In this document: piece after piece, positions 1 to 50,587 of the stretch
Layout: each line of letters begins with the position of its first letter
Numbering within the stretch: the stretch's first letter is position 1
Assembly (NCBI GenBank): GCA_036785325.1
Contig: JAXIVH010000005.1
Location: forward strand, 7,672,534-7,736,533
Direction: 5' to 3'
Origin: Urophycis tenuis
Lineage: Eukaryota; Chordata; Actinopteri; Gadiformes; Phycidae
Length of the DNA stretch: 64,000 nucleotides
Notes under the pieces: generated by a model
Seen by the model: the letters and a program-made list of their open reading frames with translations, nothing else
Databases searched by the model: none
What the model was told of the DNA's origin: nothing
Position numbers and translations under genes: made by a program

Positions 1-245
1 CTCGGGGCGGGGAGGGATGGGGTGGGGGGGGGGGGGGGTTGAGCTGGGTGTCGGGAGAGTGGAGCTGGTTGATTTGGGAGTTGGTCCATTTTTTTTTTAG
101 ATTTTTTTTTTTTTTTTCATGTGAAAAGGAAAGTGACTTCCATGTGTTTGGTAGGATGTGTGTTTTTTTGTTGTTTGTTTTTTTCTGGTCAGAGCCGTTT
201 CATTCACTGATTCATTCCTGGTGCGTTTCCTCTCTGCGGTTGTAG

Positions 246-38719
<38,474 letters not shown>

Positions 38720-38870
38720 GGTCCGCCACTGGTCGCCACCAGAAGCAAAGTTAAAGGGGGAGTATTTTGGGGCAGGGAGGGGGGGGGGCGGGGGCAGGGG
38801 GGTTGGATTTTGGAAACTGCGGTTTTGTATATAATTATAAATAAACTGTGTGTGCATGTCCGTCCTTCAG
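38720..38870 (+). other. ddb1: ddb1 3' UTR (proximal form)
   Basis: Short 3' untranslated region after the TAG stop. It contains a poly-G-rich stretch and then an AT-rich segment leading into AATAAA. The exact cleavage site is not visible; the end given is about 25 bases past the signal. Confidence 0.7.
38839..38844 (+). terminator. ddb1: ddb1 polyadenylation signal AATAAA
   Basis: Canonical AATAAA 120 bases after the stop codon, embedded in an AT-rich stretch and followed by a GT-rich segment (ctgtgtgtgcatgt) suited to be the downstream element. Confidence 0.8.
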
Positions 38871-39005
38871 ACTTCAATGATCAGTCACCTTGTGGGAGCC
38901 CCTGATGGCGCCGCATACTCCCGTAGTGGCATCTTCTCTAGTGCTACATGGGAAATGTAGTTCTATTCTACCATTCAAAAACAAAACAAAGCAGAACACA
39001 TTGGT

Positions 39006-39009
<4 letters not shown>

Positions 39010-39047
<38 letters not shown>

Positions 39048-39076
39048 GTGCGCCTGCGCGCGTGTGTGTGTGTGAA
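39010..39076. repeat. (GT)n microsatellite
   Basis: GT run with GCGC interruptions, shortly after the ddb1 3' end. Confidence 0.9.
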
Positions 39077-39377
39077 TTAGTGTGTGACGACATGATAGTG
39101 CACCGCTTGACATTGATCCTTATTGACAAGAGACCCCCTGGGCCAGTGGTCGATGCCTCTTGCTACTTCATGCAAAAGAGAAGTGATAAGGTTAGCAAGC
39201 ACACACGCGATGGTTCTCATCACCGCTGTTTGACCAAAATGGATGACATGCAACGATTGACTTCCAACGAAGATTATTATTGAAGTCTGGAGCCGGAAAG
39301 ATGTGTGAGACGTTAATGAGCAAAGTGATAAATTTGTAGCTATTTTGTTGTTGTGACGTTTTCTTCATGTTTCTTTT

Positions 39378-39383
39378 AATAAA
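39378..39383 (+). terminator. Possible distal polyadenylation signal
   Basis: A second AATAAA (ttttaataaagg) 659 bases after the ddb1 stop, on the same strand. It could serve a longer ddb1 transcript; nothing but the motif supports it. Confidence 0.35.
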
Positions 39384-42146
39384 GGTTACTTTAGTACCGT
39401 CTCCTCAAGCATCCCCTTATTCCAGCTTCTGGATCCGTGCAAAGTGGGTGTGCGGTCAATTGTTTTTCACCTGAATGCAGCAATTCCCTCCCCCCCCAGT
39501 CATCCATCTATGCTGCACAGCCACTGTGCTGTCTGTTGGCTCATGCGATTCTTGTCGCGAGTGTTTTGATGTTTGTCTGTGTTCCTGTCAGCGTCGCGAC
39601 GGCCCTCCTCGTCCTGTTAGTTTTAGTATCTTGTTCATCTGACCCAGCTGAGCATCCCCGCAAGGTTTGACTAGACAAAGCAGATAAAAGACCAGATACA
39701 TCTTCCGAGTGTGTGCGTGTGTGTGTCGACAGTCGAGGTGTAGCTAACGCATAACACTGTTGCACACCCCATGTCTTGTCTTGTTTTTTTTGGCCGGACA
39801 TGGCTGGTTTTATCTATTTTTGCGGCCCCTTTAGATTCTGGGCAGGAGCTCCACGGCCAGAGCTGGCCCACTAATTCCCCTGGGTCCCCTTTACTGCCCC
39901 CGTTCTCCTCCTGACCTTAACCACATAAGACCCCTTGCTAAAGTTAGCCATTTCCAGCCTAATACTGAAACGTATCGTTTCAACCTTTTCCGACTTAAAG
40001 GTGCTGTAGAGGGCTATCATTTGAGCGTAATCTGTTGGAAACACCACAGCCATCCGTCAGCTGTTGGAAATGCGCTGTGAGGTCCTGTTCTGGGTGACCG
40101 GCCTCTGTATGAGACCATTTTGATTTCGGACCGGTCGCCGCTCATTTCTGACCAATGAGTGCATGTTTTCATCTTCATTTCGGGGAATCAATCCTTCCTG
40201 TCAAGTTATATTACAGTTGCACACATGGCGTCATCTGCACATGTGTGTTTATTTGGGGTTATTTATTTTCTGAATCTTATCTCTTATACTCTTTTCCACT
40301 CTCTTTACAACTCTCAACTCTTATCTACACATTTATCCAACCATAATCCTATATCTAAACAAAAATCTCCCACTTCACTACTGCTTCACTACAAGCAAAT
40401 ACCTAAACAAGTAGCCTTTTTTTTTTTAAAATCCTGAAACTCACCACAATCCAAAACAAATATGATGCTTGTCTCAGGAGTAGGAGCATACGGTAATATA
40501 AATAGAAAACTTATATGTAGCCTCACAAAGCCAGCCTAAATCTTTATCCTCCCAATTTGCCTGTCTGCGCAAGACCTACAAAATCTGTAATCAAATAAGT
40601 AAATACACTACTTAGTACTAATAATGCAAAATTCCTTATGGGTAGCTCGGCCAATGAAGCTCAAAATGAAGTCCTTCTAGTTGTGCTCATCACCTCACGC
40701 TCCATCCAGCCTGCCGCGGTCCTCGTCGAGGGGTTGTAGCGCTAACACTCACTAACAACATTCACGGCTTAAACGTCGGTTAACCTAGTAATCAGGAGTC
40801 AACAGGGCATTGTCACACACTACATGTTATTAAATGGCCCATCAGGAACCAAGCGACCGAATAATAATAATATCTGGTGCCATTCACGTTCCTAGCGGTT
40901 AAGAAAAATCTGGCCCGCGATTGTTGATACGGTTAACAGAGTGAGACACTAACAGTTCAGTGTATTTTGGGGATTTCACACGTTGCTCACAGGTTCTGGC
41001 AACAAAACAAGAAAACGATCTTTGTTAAAAGCCAACACTTTGCAGTGACAGGCGAATGTCACGGGCCACGGGGCGTTGATTAGCGGTAACGCCTGATTTC
41101 TCCGTCTCTAATTTTATGGGACCACAGGTATCGTTGGGACGCCAGGTCTACAACAAACCTACGCATGCATGATGCGAACTTTATGAAAGTTTCACTTATA
41201 TACTGCAGGCACTGACCCTTTGTTCCACACAGTAAATGTCAATGGTGATGAAGACAGAACTGGTCTTGTATTGCCGTGGATTCTATCTATATCTCCATAC
41301 TATGTATGGACACTGCAGAGGTCAGAGGAGGGTACTACACAAGTAGGCTATATATGAGCAGGTAGGATGTCTAAAATTAGATATGTAGCTACGTGGATAC
41401 ATGAATACTCACCACTAGGTGCTATAACCCCGAGTGTTCGCTTTTTTAATGCAATTTATGCTTTGGGGTCTCTGGTCAGGGCTGGGTGAAAAATAGCTTC
41501 AGAATGTGTCGGTTTGCGCCTCCACCACGTTATTCAATCAGTGTAAACAGATGCCACGGAATCGTCTAAGTGGTAGTTTAACGGTGACAATTTTCGAACT
41601 AATTTTCATGTTTATTTATTCCAAGCTAATTCTGGCTGTGGGCCACATTTGCTACCTCACCAGAGCAGATAAGCCATAAGTACACCAGAGATTTCTCAAA
41701 CAGGATCCCAGCTCGCTTTTGGTTCGTGCGCGTGTGTGCGTGTGCGCGCGTGCTCGCGGAGGGGGAGGGGGGGGCGACACAGTGAAGTGACAACTTGACT
41801 GTAGAGTACTCTGACAGCCTGGGGGTCTGCACAGGGGAAAAATAACTGTCAAGTCTTCTAGATTATTAGCTGTGTTTCCTTGATGGGATTCTGATTGGAT
41901 GGTGCTTCTCTAAAAACGTATGGAATTAATTAGGAAATGTCTCTGCTCTGTCTGTTGATTTCCCTGCTGTACAATTATAAATAGGCTTAGCTGTTTGTAA
42001 TGCATTATTCTCATGGTGTTAGTTCATTATTCATATACACACTGCTGGATGCAGTGGTAGCCTCATTAAAGGTCTGGCTTAAGAGCAGACAGGTAGCCTG
42101 GTTATTATTCCAGAAAAAAAGACACACATTTTGCATTCCTCATCTT

Positions 42147-42154
<8 letters not shown>

Positions 42155-42238
<84 letters not shown>
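42155..42238. repeat. (GT)n microsatellite
   Basis: About 40 perfect GT units after a short TATA run. Confidence 0.95.
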
Positions 42239-45200
42239 TGGCCTTCTTGGCCACCGGGGCAAAATCTAAAAATGCAAAATCAATTTTGTAAGAAAAAAAA
42301 AAGTAGATGAAAATGTTTTCCAAGTCATGGCTTTGTGCTCCTCCTCTCCTATGCCTGAGTGCGTAACCCATGGCGACGGTGTTCGGGTGTAGGTGTGTAG
42401 CCGTGCTTTCCCTGATTAAGCATGGTTATCCTTGAGTGGAGCGGCCCTGTCGCCGGTGGTGGTGGCGCAAGACAGAGAAACTGTGTCGTGTCCGACGCGG
42501 GTCCCCGTGCCCCCTTGCGGAATGGCTCCGGCCACAGCAACACGGCCGGTGCACTCTGCCCGCCTCCGTTTGGCGGGGGGGGGGGAGGGGGGGGGTGCGC
42601 CCATTTTCTCCTGGCACGTCATTTGTTTCTGCCTCTCTGGCTCTGTGTGTCGGCATAGGGCTCCGGTTCTGGGTCCTGAGCCTCCTGCTGTGTTGAAGCA
42701 CACTGCGCACAGTGCAGCGGGCTTTGTTAATTACACTGTTGAAATAAATAAAACATGTTGCTCCAGGACAATAGTTATTTATCTTTTGCACACATCGTTA
42801 AACATGTCTCTGGCTTTTTTTTTCTTTTCTACTTCTGGTGGCTGTGGGAGGCCGGGAGATGTGGGCTACTTGCACAGCGCCCATAGCGAAAGATTTTTTT
42901 GTAGGAAAAGTATTTATAATTTATCGTATGAGTGGCCATATGACAAAGGGTGAAACAAATACATAGGACTAATTTCTAGTTACTTTAATGTGAAATATAT
43001 GATGACATCCTTTAAATCACCTTTGTGGTTATTAGCATATTAGCTTTAGCACACAGGATAGTTTAGCATGTTGCCTGAACATCCAACCCTCCATATTAGA
43101 CTGTATCTATAACACCGTCAGAGTGACGGTGGATGGTGTGTTTCTGAATGAAATAAGGGATGATCCAGTTTTACGAAGGAAATGAGGGGGCCTTGGATTG
43201 CTGCAAGGGATCCCAAGCAATCTCTTTTCCAGAGTCACTTGTGGAGAATGAACATCGCCATGGTTCTGATATTACCAGCCGTGAACCTGAAGCATTCATT
43301 TTGATGGTATGGTTTTCATTTTGGTTTTTTTGGGGTGGCTGAGGCAAAAAAAAAATTTCATGCCGACACGGCATGAAATATTTAACTCCCTTCGCCCTAT
43401 ATTACACGTTAGAACATTTTCCAAGCACGCTTGAGAAGACAGAATTTTAACAGCTGACATTAAAATAAAAATCTGTAATCTGACAGCTTGAACATGTAAA
43501 CAAGCGCATAAAGTACAAGGAAAATGCTTTTTAGACGTGTATATAAGTTGATGTGGGGACCTACGGGGCTTTGGAAATGGTGTGTATGTTTGCATTTTAC
43601 CCTTGGAAAAAGGAATACATGATAAATCTGTTTATGCGTGTTATTGGGAACTGTTGCCGCACATTTTCGGTCTGTGAATAATAAAACAAAAGGAAAGCTA
43701 ATGAAATGTCACGGGTGTGCCGTATGTCTTCAGGACCTTGTGGGGATGCTGCACAGTGACCTTTAAGAGGTGGAAGTAGTTGTGTTTTTTTTGTGATTTA
43801 ATTTACATTTCCAGCCAACTTGGCACACACTGTCGCGATCCAAGTCTCTGACAAAATAAGATAAAGTTTTACACCATTTTCCGACGTAGGTAAATGTTAT
43901 GTTTCTCTGACGTTTTCGAGAACAAAGTAATTCCAAGTGACAATGTCATAGACTGTGGGGGTTTTTTTAATAATACAATTAAAAATGTATTTCTTAGATG
44001 AGTGCTGTCAAATGACTCGCTACTCCAAACAACTATCATTACAGTCGCATTTTACAAGGGCTTTAAAAATAATGCTCTGTTCTGCTTTTCTCTCTTTCTG
44101 TGCAACCACTCTGAACCACCACTCTCAACCACTCTCGATTCTTACCTGTACAGCAGCTTTAAAAATGGGCTCTCTCCCAGGGGATGGTCCCCCTCCCTGC
44201 ACTAATTTGGGCCAAGCCAAAATAGTCGGTACATATGATTGATTGTTCACGTAAAAAAAATAAAAAGCTCTTAAACTTTTGCCGCAACCATGTGAGGAAG
44301 CCTGCTAACTTTTCAACTCTGTTAACAATGTAGGTCTATGTATGAGGCCCACAAGAGCCATCGCATGAAGAGGAGAACGAAAAGGGTCACCACCCATGAT
44401 GCGGGAAGATTCACTACCTCAGTACCGGACACTAGGTGTCCTGACTTTGAAAATCTGGTCACCCTATTCATGAGTAACATAAAATGTTAATACACAAACC
44501 CCTAGACCACCCCATGCTACCCGGAGAACTCTTGAAAGAGATAGAATAAAAGTATTATAGTTGGACTCTTATATTTATGTCCCCCCGGGGGTGTCATGTT
44601 TAGGTGAGGGTAGCAAGAGTTTAAAGGAGTTGACAATTCAGCTTATTGGTGCTTGACTGAGAAGGAAAATAAAATATTATATTTAGGCCGGTTGTCCCCA
44701 TAAAACCAAGAATACAACGCTGAACTTTGTTGGTGACCCTCAAAAAGGCCAAGTCACTGTACAACATTCCCCAGTGAAACCAACCACCTGGCTTGGTTCA
44801 AATAGACTGTAGAGTTGTTCCCCGCAGTATTTCCCACTCTGGAGGAGTCTGTCAGTCTGTTTCAGGCTGCCTACAGTGTCGATGCTATGCTGTGTCCATG
44901 GGGATGCTCATTGATTCTTTTTTGTTGCAATGTATGATTGACATCTTTGTCATCAATTCTAAGATGGTTAATATGATTTCCCTATTCTGATTCCATGCCC
45001 GGTCTCAGTGAGTTGACACATTCTTTCCATTTTTTTTAGCAGGTGCTGTCTCATTTTTGTCCCAGTAGTCTACCGTTGCCAGACATTGTGAAATGTGATT
45101 TCATATGAGTTGGCCTCGGCATGGCTTCGGGGAGACCTGTAGATCTACTTTTTTGATGGTCGAGACTAGACGCAAAAAGAACGCGCCTATGGTTCCACTT

Positions 45201-46300
45201 GGTTCCTATCGAACATCCCCGTGAGGTTCTAGTTCCACGCACGTCCCGGGTCGGCTATTTTACATGTTCAGCATCAATCACAGAGTGAACAGTCATCCTG
45301 AGGGTCACATGTGTGTGACCTGCTTGTGGTAATGAGCCGTGGCGGGGGCCCCAGCTGGTGTTGAAGGTTCTACGTCCGGGCGTGTCGTTAGGAGATCCAA
45401 ATGGTCCCGCGTCGGCTTGGAACCCGTGTTTGCTGCATTTTAAATGTAAAGATGATTTCCTTTTTGCCCCGTGAATCAATTATTCAAAGGTTCAATGTAA
45501 ATGACAAAAAGGTCCATTTGATTGGCAATAAATGACAGTATAACCTTGAAGCGTTCCGAGCGTTCCAAAAACCTAGCAACACGCTCTTGTTCGAAAGATA
45601 ATAATGACGGCATTCTACAGACACACAACTGAGTCTGTCCTGAATTAAATTTCAATTTGAGTCTTTCAAAATGGTCTCTCAAAACGCGGACAGCTCTAAT
45701 TTGAGTCTAATACAAACAAAGCTAAATGAAGTAATGATCGAGAATTCATTCATATACAAAATTCATCTTCATCTACAGGCGTTATTTCGCCTATGACAAT
45801 CATTTGGCGCATAATGACGCGTCTTTTCATTTTGTAAATGTCAATAGGGATTGATTGGTGCGAGGCGAGCGGTCGATTTGTTCCCTGAAACCTCTGCTGG
45901 CTTCTGACAAGTAAGGAGCTAATCGTGCAGTCGTGTCTCCCACCAAAACCAGTCGACCAACCGACCCTTTGAAGCGCCGGTCCTGTTGCGCTGACTCTAA
46001 AACGAACGGATTCGCAAGTGAAGAAATAGCTGAAGCGAACAGCACGACGACGCCACAGACAGCATACATATAACTGCATCAGAGATGCACGGAATATCCC
46101 CACGGAATATCCCCGCCGTTATCTTCGCTACGGTGACGCGGAAAACAAACACAGTTGCCAAAGCATGGTTGCCAAAACCTAATGGCCTAAAGTTAATAAT
46201 TCAGGTAAAAAAAAAATTTTTTAAAGCCTGGGGAAGTTCGGGAAGCCCCCAACTGAACTAACACTGCGTCTGTTCTCAAGGCTGTGTCGAGAGGGAAAAC

Positions 46301-46500
46301 NNNNNNNNNNNNNNNNNNNNNNNNNNNNNNNNNNNNNNNNNNNNNNNNNNNNNNNNNNNNNNNNNNNNNNNNNNNNNNNNNNNNNNNNNNNNNNNNNNNN
46401 NNNNNNNNNNNNNNNNNNNNNNNNNNNNNNNNNNNNNNNNNNNNNNNNNNNNNNNNNNNNNNNNNNNNNNNNNNNNNNNNNNNNNNNNNNNNNNNNNNNN
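46301..46500. other. Assembly gap (200 N)
   Basis: A run of exactly 200 unknown bases, probably a placeholder of unestimated size. It is followed at once by a CA-rich higher-order repeat, which is the likely reason assembly failed. Missing tspan4 3' exons could be here. Confidence 0.95.
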
Positions 46501-46553
<53 letters not shown>

Positions 46554-46631
46554 GTCAAACAAGCATGCTCAAACACAAACACACATACTGTATTTATACA
46601 CACACACACACACACACCACACACACATTCT

Positions 46632-46684
<53 letters not shown>

Positions 46685-46725
46685 GTCAAACAAGCATGGT
46701 CAAACACAAACACACATACTGTATT

Positions 46726-46767
<42 letters not shown>

Positions 46768-46770
46768 CAT

Positions 46771-46802
<32 letters not shown>

Positions 46803-46940
46803 AAACGCATTCTCTCTCACACACACACACACACACACAGGGTCAAACAAGCATGCTCAAACACAAACACACATACTGTATTTATACACACACACAAACA
46901 CAAACGCATTCTCTCTCACACACACACACACACACCCACG
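46501..46940. repeat. CA-rich higher-order repeat bordering the gap
   Basis: (CA)n with three copies of a unique block (agggtcaaacaagcatg-tc then aaacacaaacacacatactg and tatttata) starting at 46551, 46682 and 46839, with acgcattctctctc segments between. Period is 131-157 bp. The array probably continues into the N gap. Confidence 0.9.
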
Positions 46941-47380
46941 TACATATGAAACCAAAACCCGGCCCACACACATTGCTGAGTCATCATACATTGTTTGTAT
47001 CTGTAATGCAGACGCCGGAGAGCACTGTGTAGCCGCGGGATCATGCTCAGAGAACGTGGTGTGACACGCTCTCTCTCCGCTGCGCTCCATCTTAGACAAG
47101 ATATTCACTGCTGCCTGGTGTGAGCCAGCGTTCACTGGGGAGGCTTCCAGAGAACCTAATCCCCGCCGTCTCACTGCGGGATAACAAACAGGCCGCAGTA
47201 CAAAGTGCGCGCGGTGCTTGAGGAACCGCTGGCCGTTTCATTTAAACAAGAGTAGCTATTGCATTTTTCATGTCGGACATTGTTAAAAGGAACGGTTTAA
47301 GAGGTTTTGGGTTTTTTTCCAAGCACCAGGTTTTAAGATGTAATTGTGGCGACGGGCTGAAGTGTGCAACGAAATACAAT

Positions 47381-47383
<3 letters not shown>

Positions 47384-47445
<62 letters not shown>

Positions 47446-47447
47446 TG
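47384..47447. repeat. (GT)n-(GA)n compound microsatellite
   Basis: GT run switching to GA. Confidence 0.9.
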
Positions 47448-47740
47448 TGTCAATGCTTGATTCACTATGGTTGGTTTATTCATATAATGATATAGCCTAA
47501 TTAAGGAGGTTAATGTCATTGTTGCCATTATTATTATTATTAATATTATTATACCTCCGTCTCCAAACAATGTAGACGTTTTCCCTGAGCAGCCCCCCTA
47601 ATGATAAACACTACAGTGTCTCAGGCATAACATCTATATATATTGACATCTCGCCTAACAGGCTGAATCGCATGGCTTTTAGTTCTGACCGTAACCGATA
47701 AGCCCTATGTGATTCGACGAATACAAGGACACACATAAAG

Positions 47741-47914
47741 GGTGAAGGGGGCATTTAGCAGACGCTTTTGTCCAAAAGCGACTTACAATCCATATATTTG
47801 TGGGGTTCGACATGTGGACAGTTGGAGGAGTGGGGATCGAACCGCCGACCCTACGGTTAGTGGATTAGCGCTCTGTCCACCTGCTCTCTACCCACTAAGC
47901 TACTGCCTCCCTGC
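47741..47914 (-). mobile_element. tRNA-derived SINE
   Basis: On the minus strand it opens ggcagtagcttagtgggtag, with a good pol III A box (TAGCTTAGTGG), followed by a B box (GGTTCGATCCC) about 50 bases on. The body has cacatgtcgaaccccaca, and the tail has gtcgcttttggacaaaagcg then tctgctaaatgcccc, a motif very common in teleost repeats. A possible 8-bp direct repeat (ACACACAT) flanks it but is low complexity. Related to 35340-35455. Confidence 0.85.
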
Positions 47915-49380
47915 ACACACACATCTCCCCAACGCATCCAGACGCAGACCCTGAGATGGTCACGCACGGTCAAAGCAACAACAAAAAAAAAGTCCGACCA
48001 GCCAGCAACCTGAGAAATACATGAAACGCCCCGGGGGGGGGGGGGTGCCCTGTGGTCACACCCCTCGCACGCTTTCAGTCCTCGCACAGGTGGGCCGCGC
48101 AGACCTCCGGCCCGGATCTGTCAATGCTTTTCAACGTCTTAAGCACATTTGAAAACCTTACAAAAGAAGGAATGATGGCGCCGGACAGGCAGAAACAGAG
48201 GAAAGTGTATTTTAAAAGTAGGAAAACGGACGCCATGACAGAGTGCCCTGAGGTAGTTATATTCTCAAGGTGGCCTAAGTGCCTTGGGGTTCTATAGTGA
48301 AAGGGGAAATCTGACAATATAAGTGATGCACCAAAGGGGCTGGGTGGTAAATTGATTTTGCCAAGTACAACATGGGCAACTTTTTGAACTCTCTCCAAAG
48401 TCATACCTCAGGAAGGGAGAAGTGGTGCAATACTTGACTGACTGTACTTTTCCCCTCGAAGTTGACATGAAATGTACGTATTGAAATGTATTGTTCGCCG
48501 GGGATCAATCTTCCAGCTGGTCGATTCAACGTCTATCTGCGCTCGTCACTCGTCTGTTACAGTTTAAGGTCGTACACAAAGGGCCCATGTGTCCAAAGTC
48601 AAACTGTCTTGACCCGGCTGTCTCCTCCTATGTTGCTGACCTTCCTCTGATCTCAGCCGTAAACACTCTTTGTGTATGTTGTTTACTCACTTTCTTAACC
48701 TTCCTTTCACCTTCCTTTTTTCGCTTTTGTTTACTATTTATTCATAAACAAACTAATGTCCCATTCTAAATCATAAAACCAGACTTCCAGCACCCTGCTG
48801 AATGGCTCCAGGGATGGGTGTGTGTGTGTGTGGTGGGTGGGGGGGGGGGGGGGGGGGGGGGGGGGGGATGAAAATGGTTTGGATGTGTGCATGTTTAATG
48901 GCTTTTCTTCTATCATCTATTTGTATGTACCACACACAACTTAATACAAATTTGAAAGAAATGTATTGTTCAAGTTTGCCATTCCTCTAATCATGCTGGT
49001 GGAGAAGGTGACATCTCTTGTTAGGACCACTTTGTGGAAAGAAAAACCCTCACTTCCCACGATAAAAATGTATTTATTCCGTTCTACACCGCACAAAAGG
49101 AGCTAAAAACATCAACGACATTGAGTTAAGGCGTCAACAGCGGGTTTGAGATTCCAGTGCAGTGTGAAGGTAATTGTTTTGTAAATGTTTGGTCAATATA
49201 CTTTGGACGCTGATACTTTGTGTTAGAATATCGTGGAGGTGACATTTACGATTTCATGAATAATTTTCAGGCTCCAAAGGAGCTATGCTCTTTTTGCCCG
49301 TCCATACCTCACCCCCCTCCTCACCCACCTCACCCACCTCACCCCCACCTCACCCATCACCCCCACCGCCCCCACCTCAT

Positions 49381-49500
49381 TTACATTTACAGTTGGGCCA
49401 TTTAGACACTTTTATCCAAAGCGACTTACAATAAGTACATTTGTCAGAAGAAGCTGAAACATTTAATTGCTGTTAATACAGTAAGCAAGTCACCAGAACA
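49381..49500. mobile_element. Teleost interspersed repeat fragment
   Basis: Reads ttacatttacagttgggcca, tttagacacttttatccaaa, gcgacttacaataagtacat and ttgtcagaaga, a block order familiar from common teleost repeats. The core is shared with the SINE tail at 47741-47914 but the flanks differ, so it is a separate family. Confidence 0.65.
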
Positions 49501-50514
49501 AGGTTTCACCCACCGCCCCCATCACCCCCACCTCCTCCACCACCCACATCATCCCCACCGGCTTAATTTGGTGTCCTTTCTTTTTCTCACAAAAAAATAG
49601 AATTAAATGAATTGATTTACTTGTAAAATCCTTTCTAAGCTGAACGATTCCCCCCCCCCCCCGACGCTGGAGCGTGATTAATATTCACAGGTTAATAGTC
49701 CTGTCTGGCCGACGTGTCGCCGTGGAACAAACCCGGGTGTCGCTCACCACACTAATTATGGGTCGGCGCCGCGGCGCTGGGAAGTGGGCTTTGTCAACGC
49801 TCCTCCAGTCTTACTCCTTCCTCCACGCCGTTTTTAAATATCCACAAGAGCCTCGACACCCAACCCAACCCGACCTTCTGTGCTCAGGAACTCAAGACTT
49901 CAATCGATAACACTGTCTGCCTGCTGGGGCTGGCTGTGTTTGTGTGTGTGTGTCGGGGGGGGGGGGGGGTAATTAATCGTGACCTTGTGGTATTTGATTT
50001 TTTTCCATCAACATGGCTGCCCGTCTGCCCGTCTCCCCCCCCCCCCCCCCCCCCCCTAGAAATGCGGCGTTTACGTCTTGAACAACCGGCGGCGTTAGCT
50101 TTTCCCGAAAGCAAGTCTGGCGGCTGCCGGTGACCTCGGGAGGTAATGTTGCCGCGTTTATCGCGAAACGTGCGGCGCCGCCGAGCATATTGGCCGGGCG
50201 CTTGGATGATTTCTGCACCCGTCTGGCCGTCTGTTTTCCCCGCTCCTCTGCGGCGGTCGGCAGAGGTGGAGGTGATTGGACGCTCGGCTCCTGGGGGGGC
50301 GGGGTTTTCGGCGGGGAGCAGTTAAGACTTTAAGTGAACAATTTCACATTGCGTTAAATCTCCTCGAAAAACACTAACGCTGAAACACTGTATTATGAGC
50401 GCTGTGCGTTTTTTATTACGCGGTGGCTCCAAACATCTGTTAGGTACTTTGGCATATCTTATCTCATTTTATTCAAGCTTTATATCTTTTTTTCTTTCTT
50501 ATTTATGTATATTC

Positions 50515-50587
50515 CTCTGCGCTATGATCCTGCTGTTTTGATAACCAGATTTCCCCCGAGGGACCAATAAAGTACTCTAACTTACTT
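50515..50587 (+). mobile_element. LINE 3' tail fragment
   Basis: Ends tttcccccgagggaccaata then aagtactctaacttact, the typical 'ccccnnggggatnaataaagtat(ctat)n' finish of a teleost non-LTR element. Only the last 70 bases are recognisable. Confidence 0.6.

Larger units (their letters stand above)
38871..46300. other. Intergenic region, AT-rich, no supported gene
   Basis: Between the ddb1 end and the assembly gap. It contains (GT)n at 39010-39076 and 42155-42238, a perfect 11-bp hairpin at 43355-43379, and several short open frames without recognised similarity. It may lie within the 3' part or downstream flank of tspan4. Confidence 0.55.

Noticed and set aside
47741..47914. Possible tRNA gene on the minus strand
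   Set aside because: A and B boxes are present but no cloverleaf acceptor stem closes, and a SINE body and tail follow; it is a tRNA-derived SINE.
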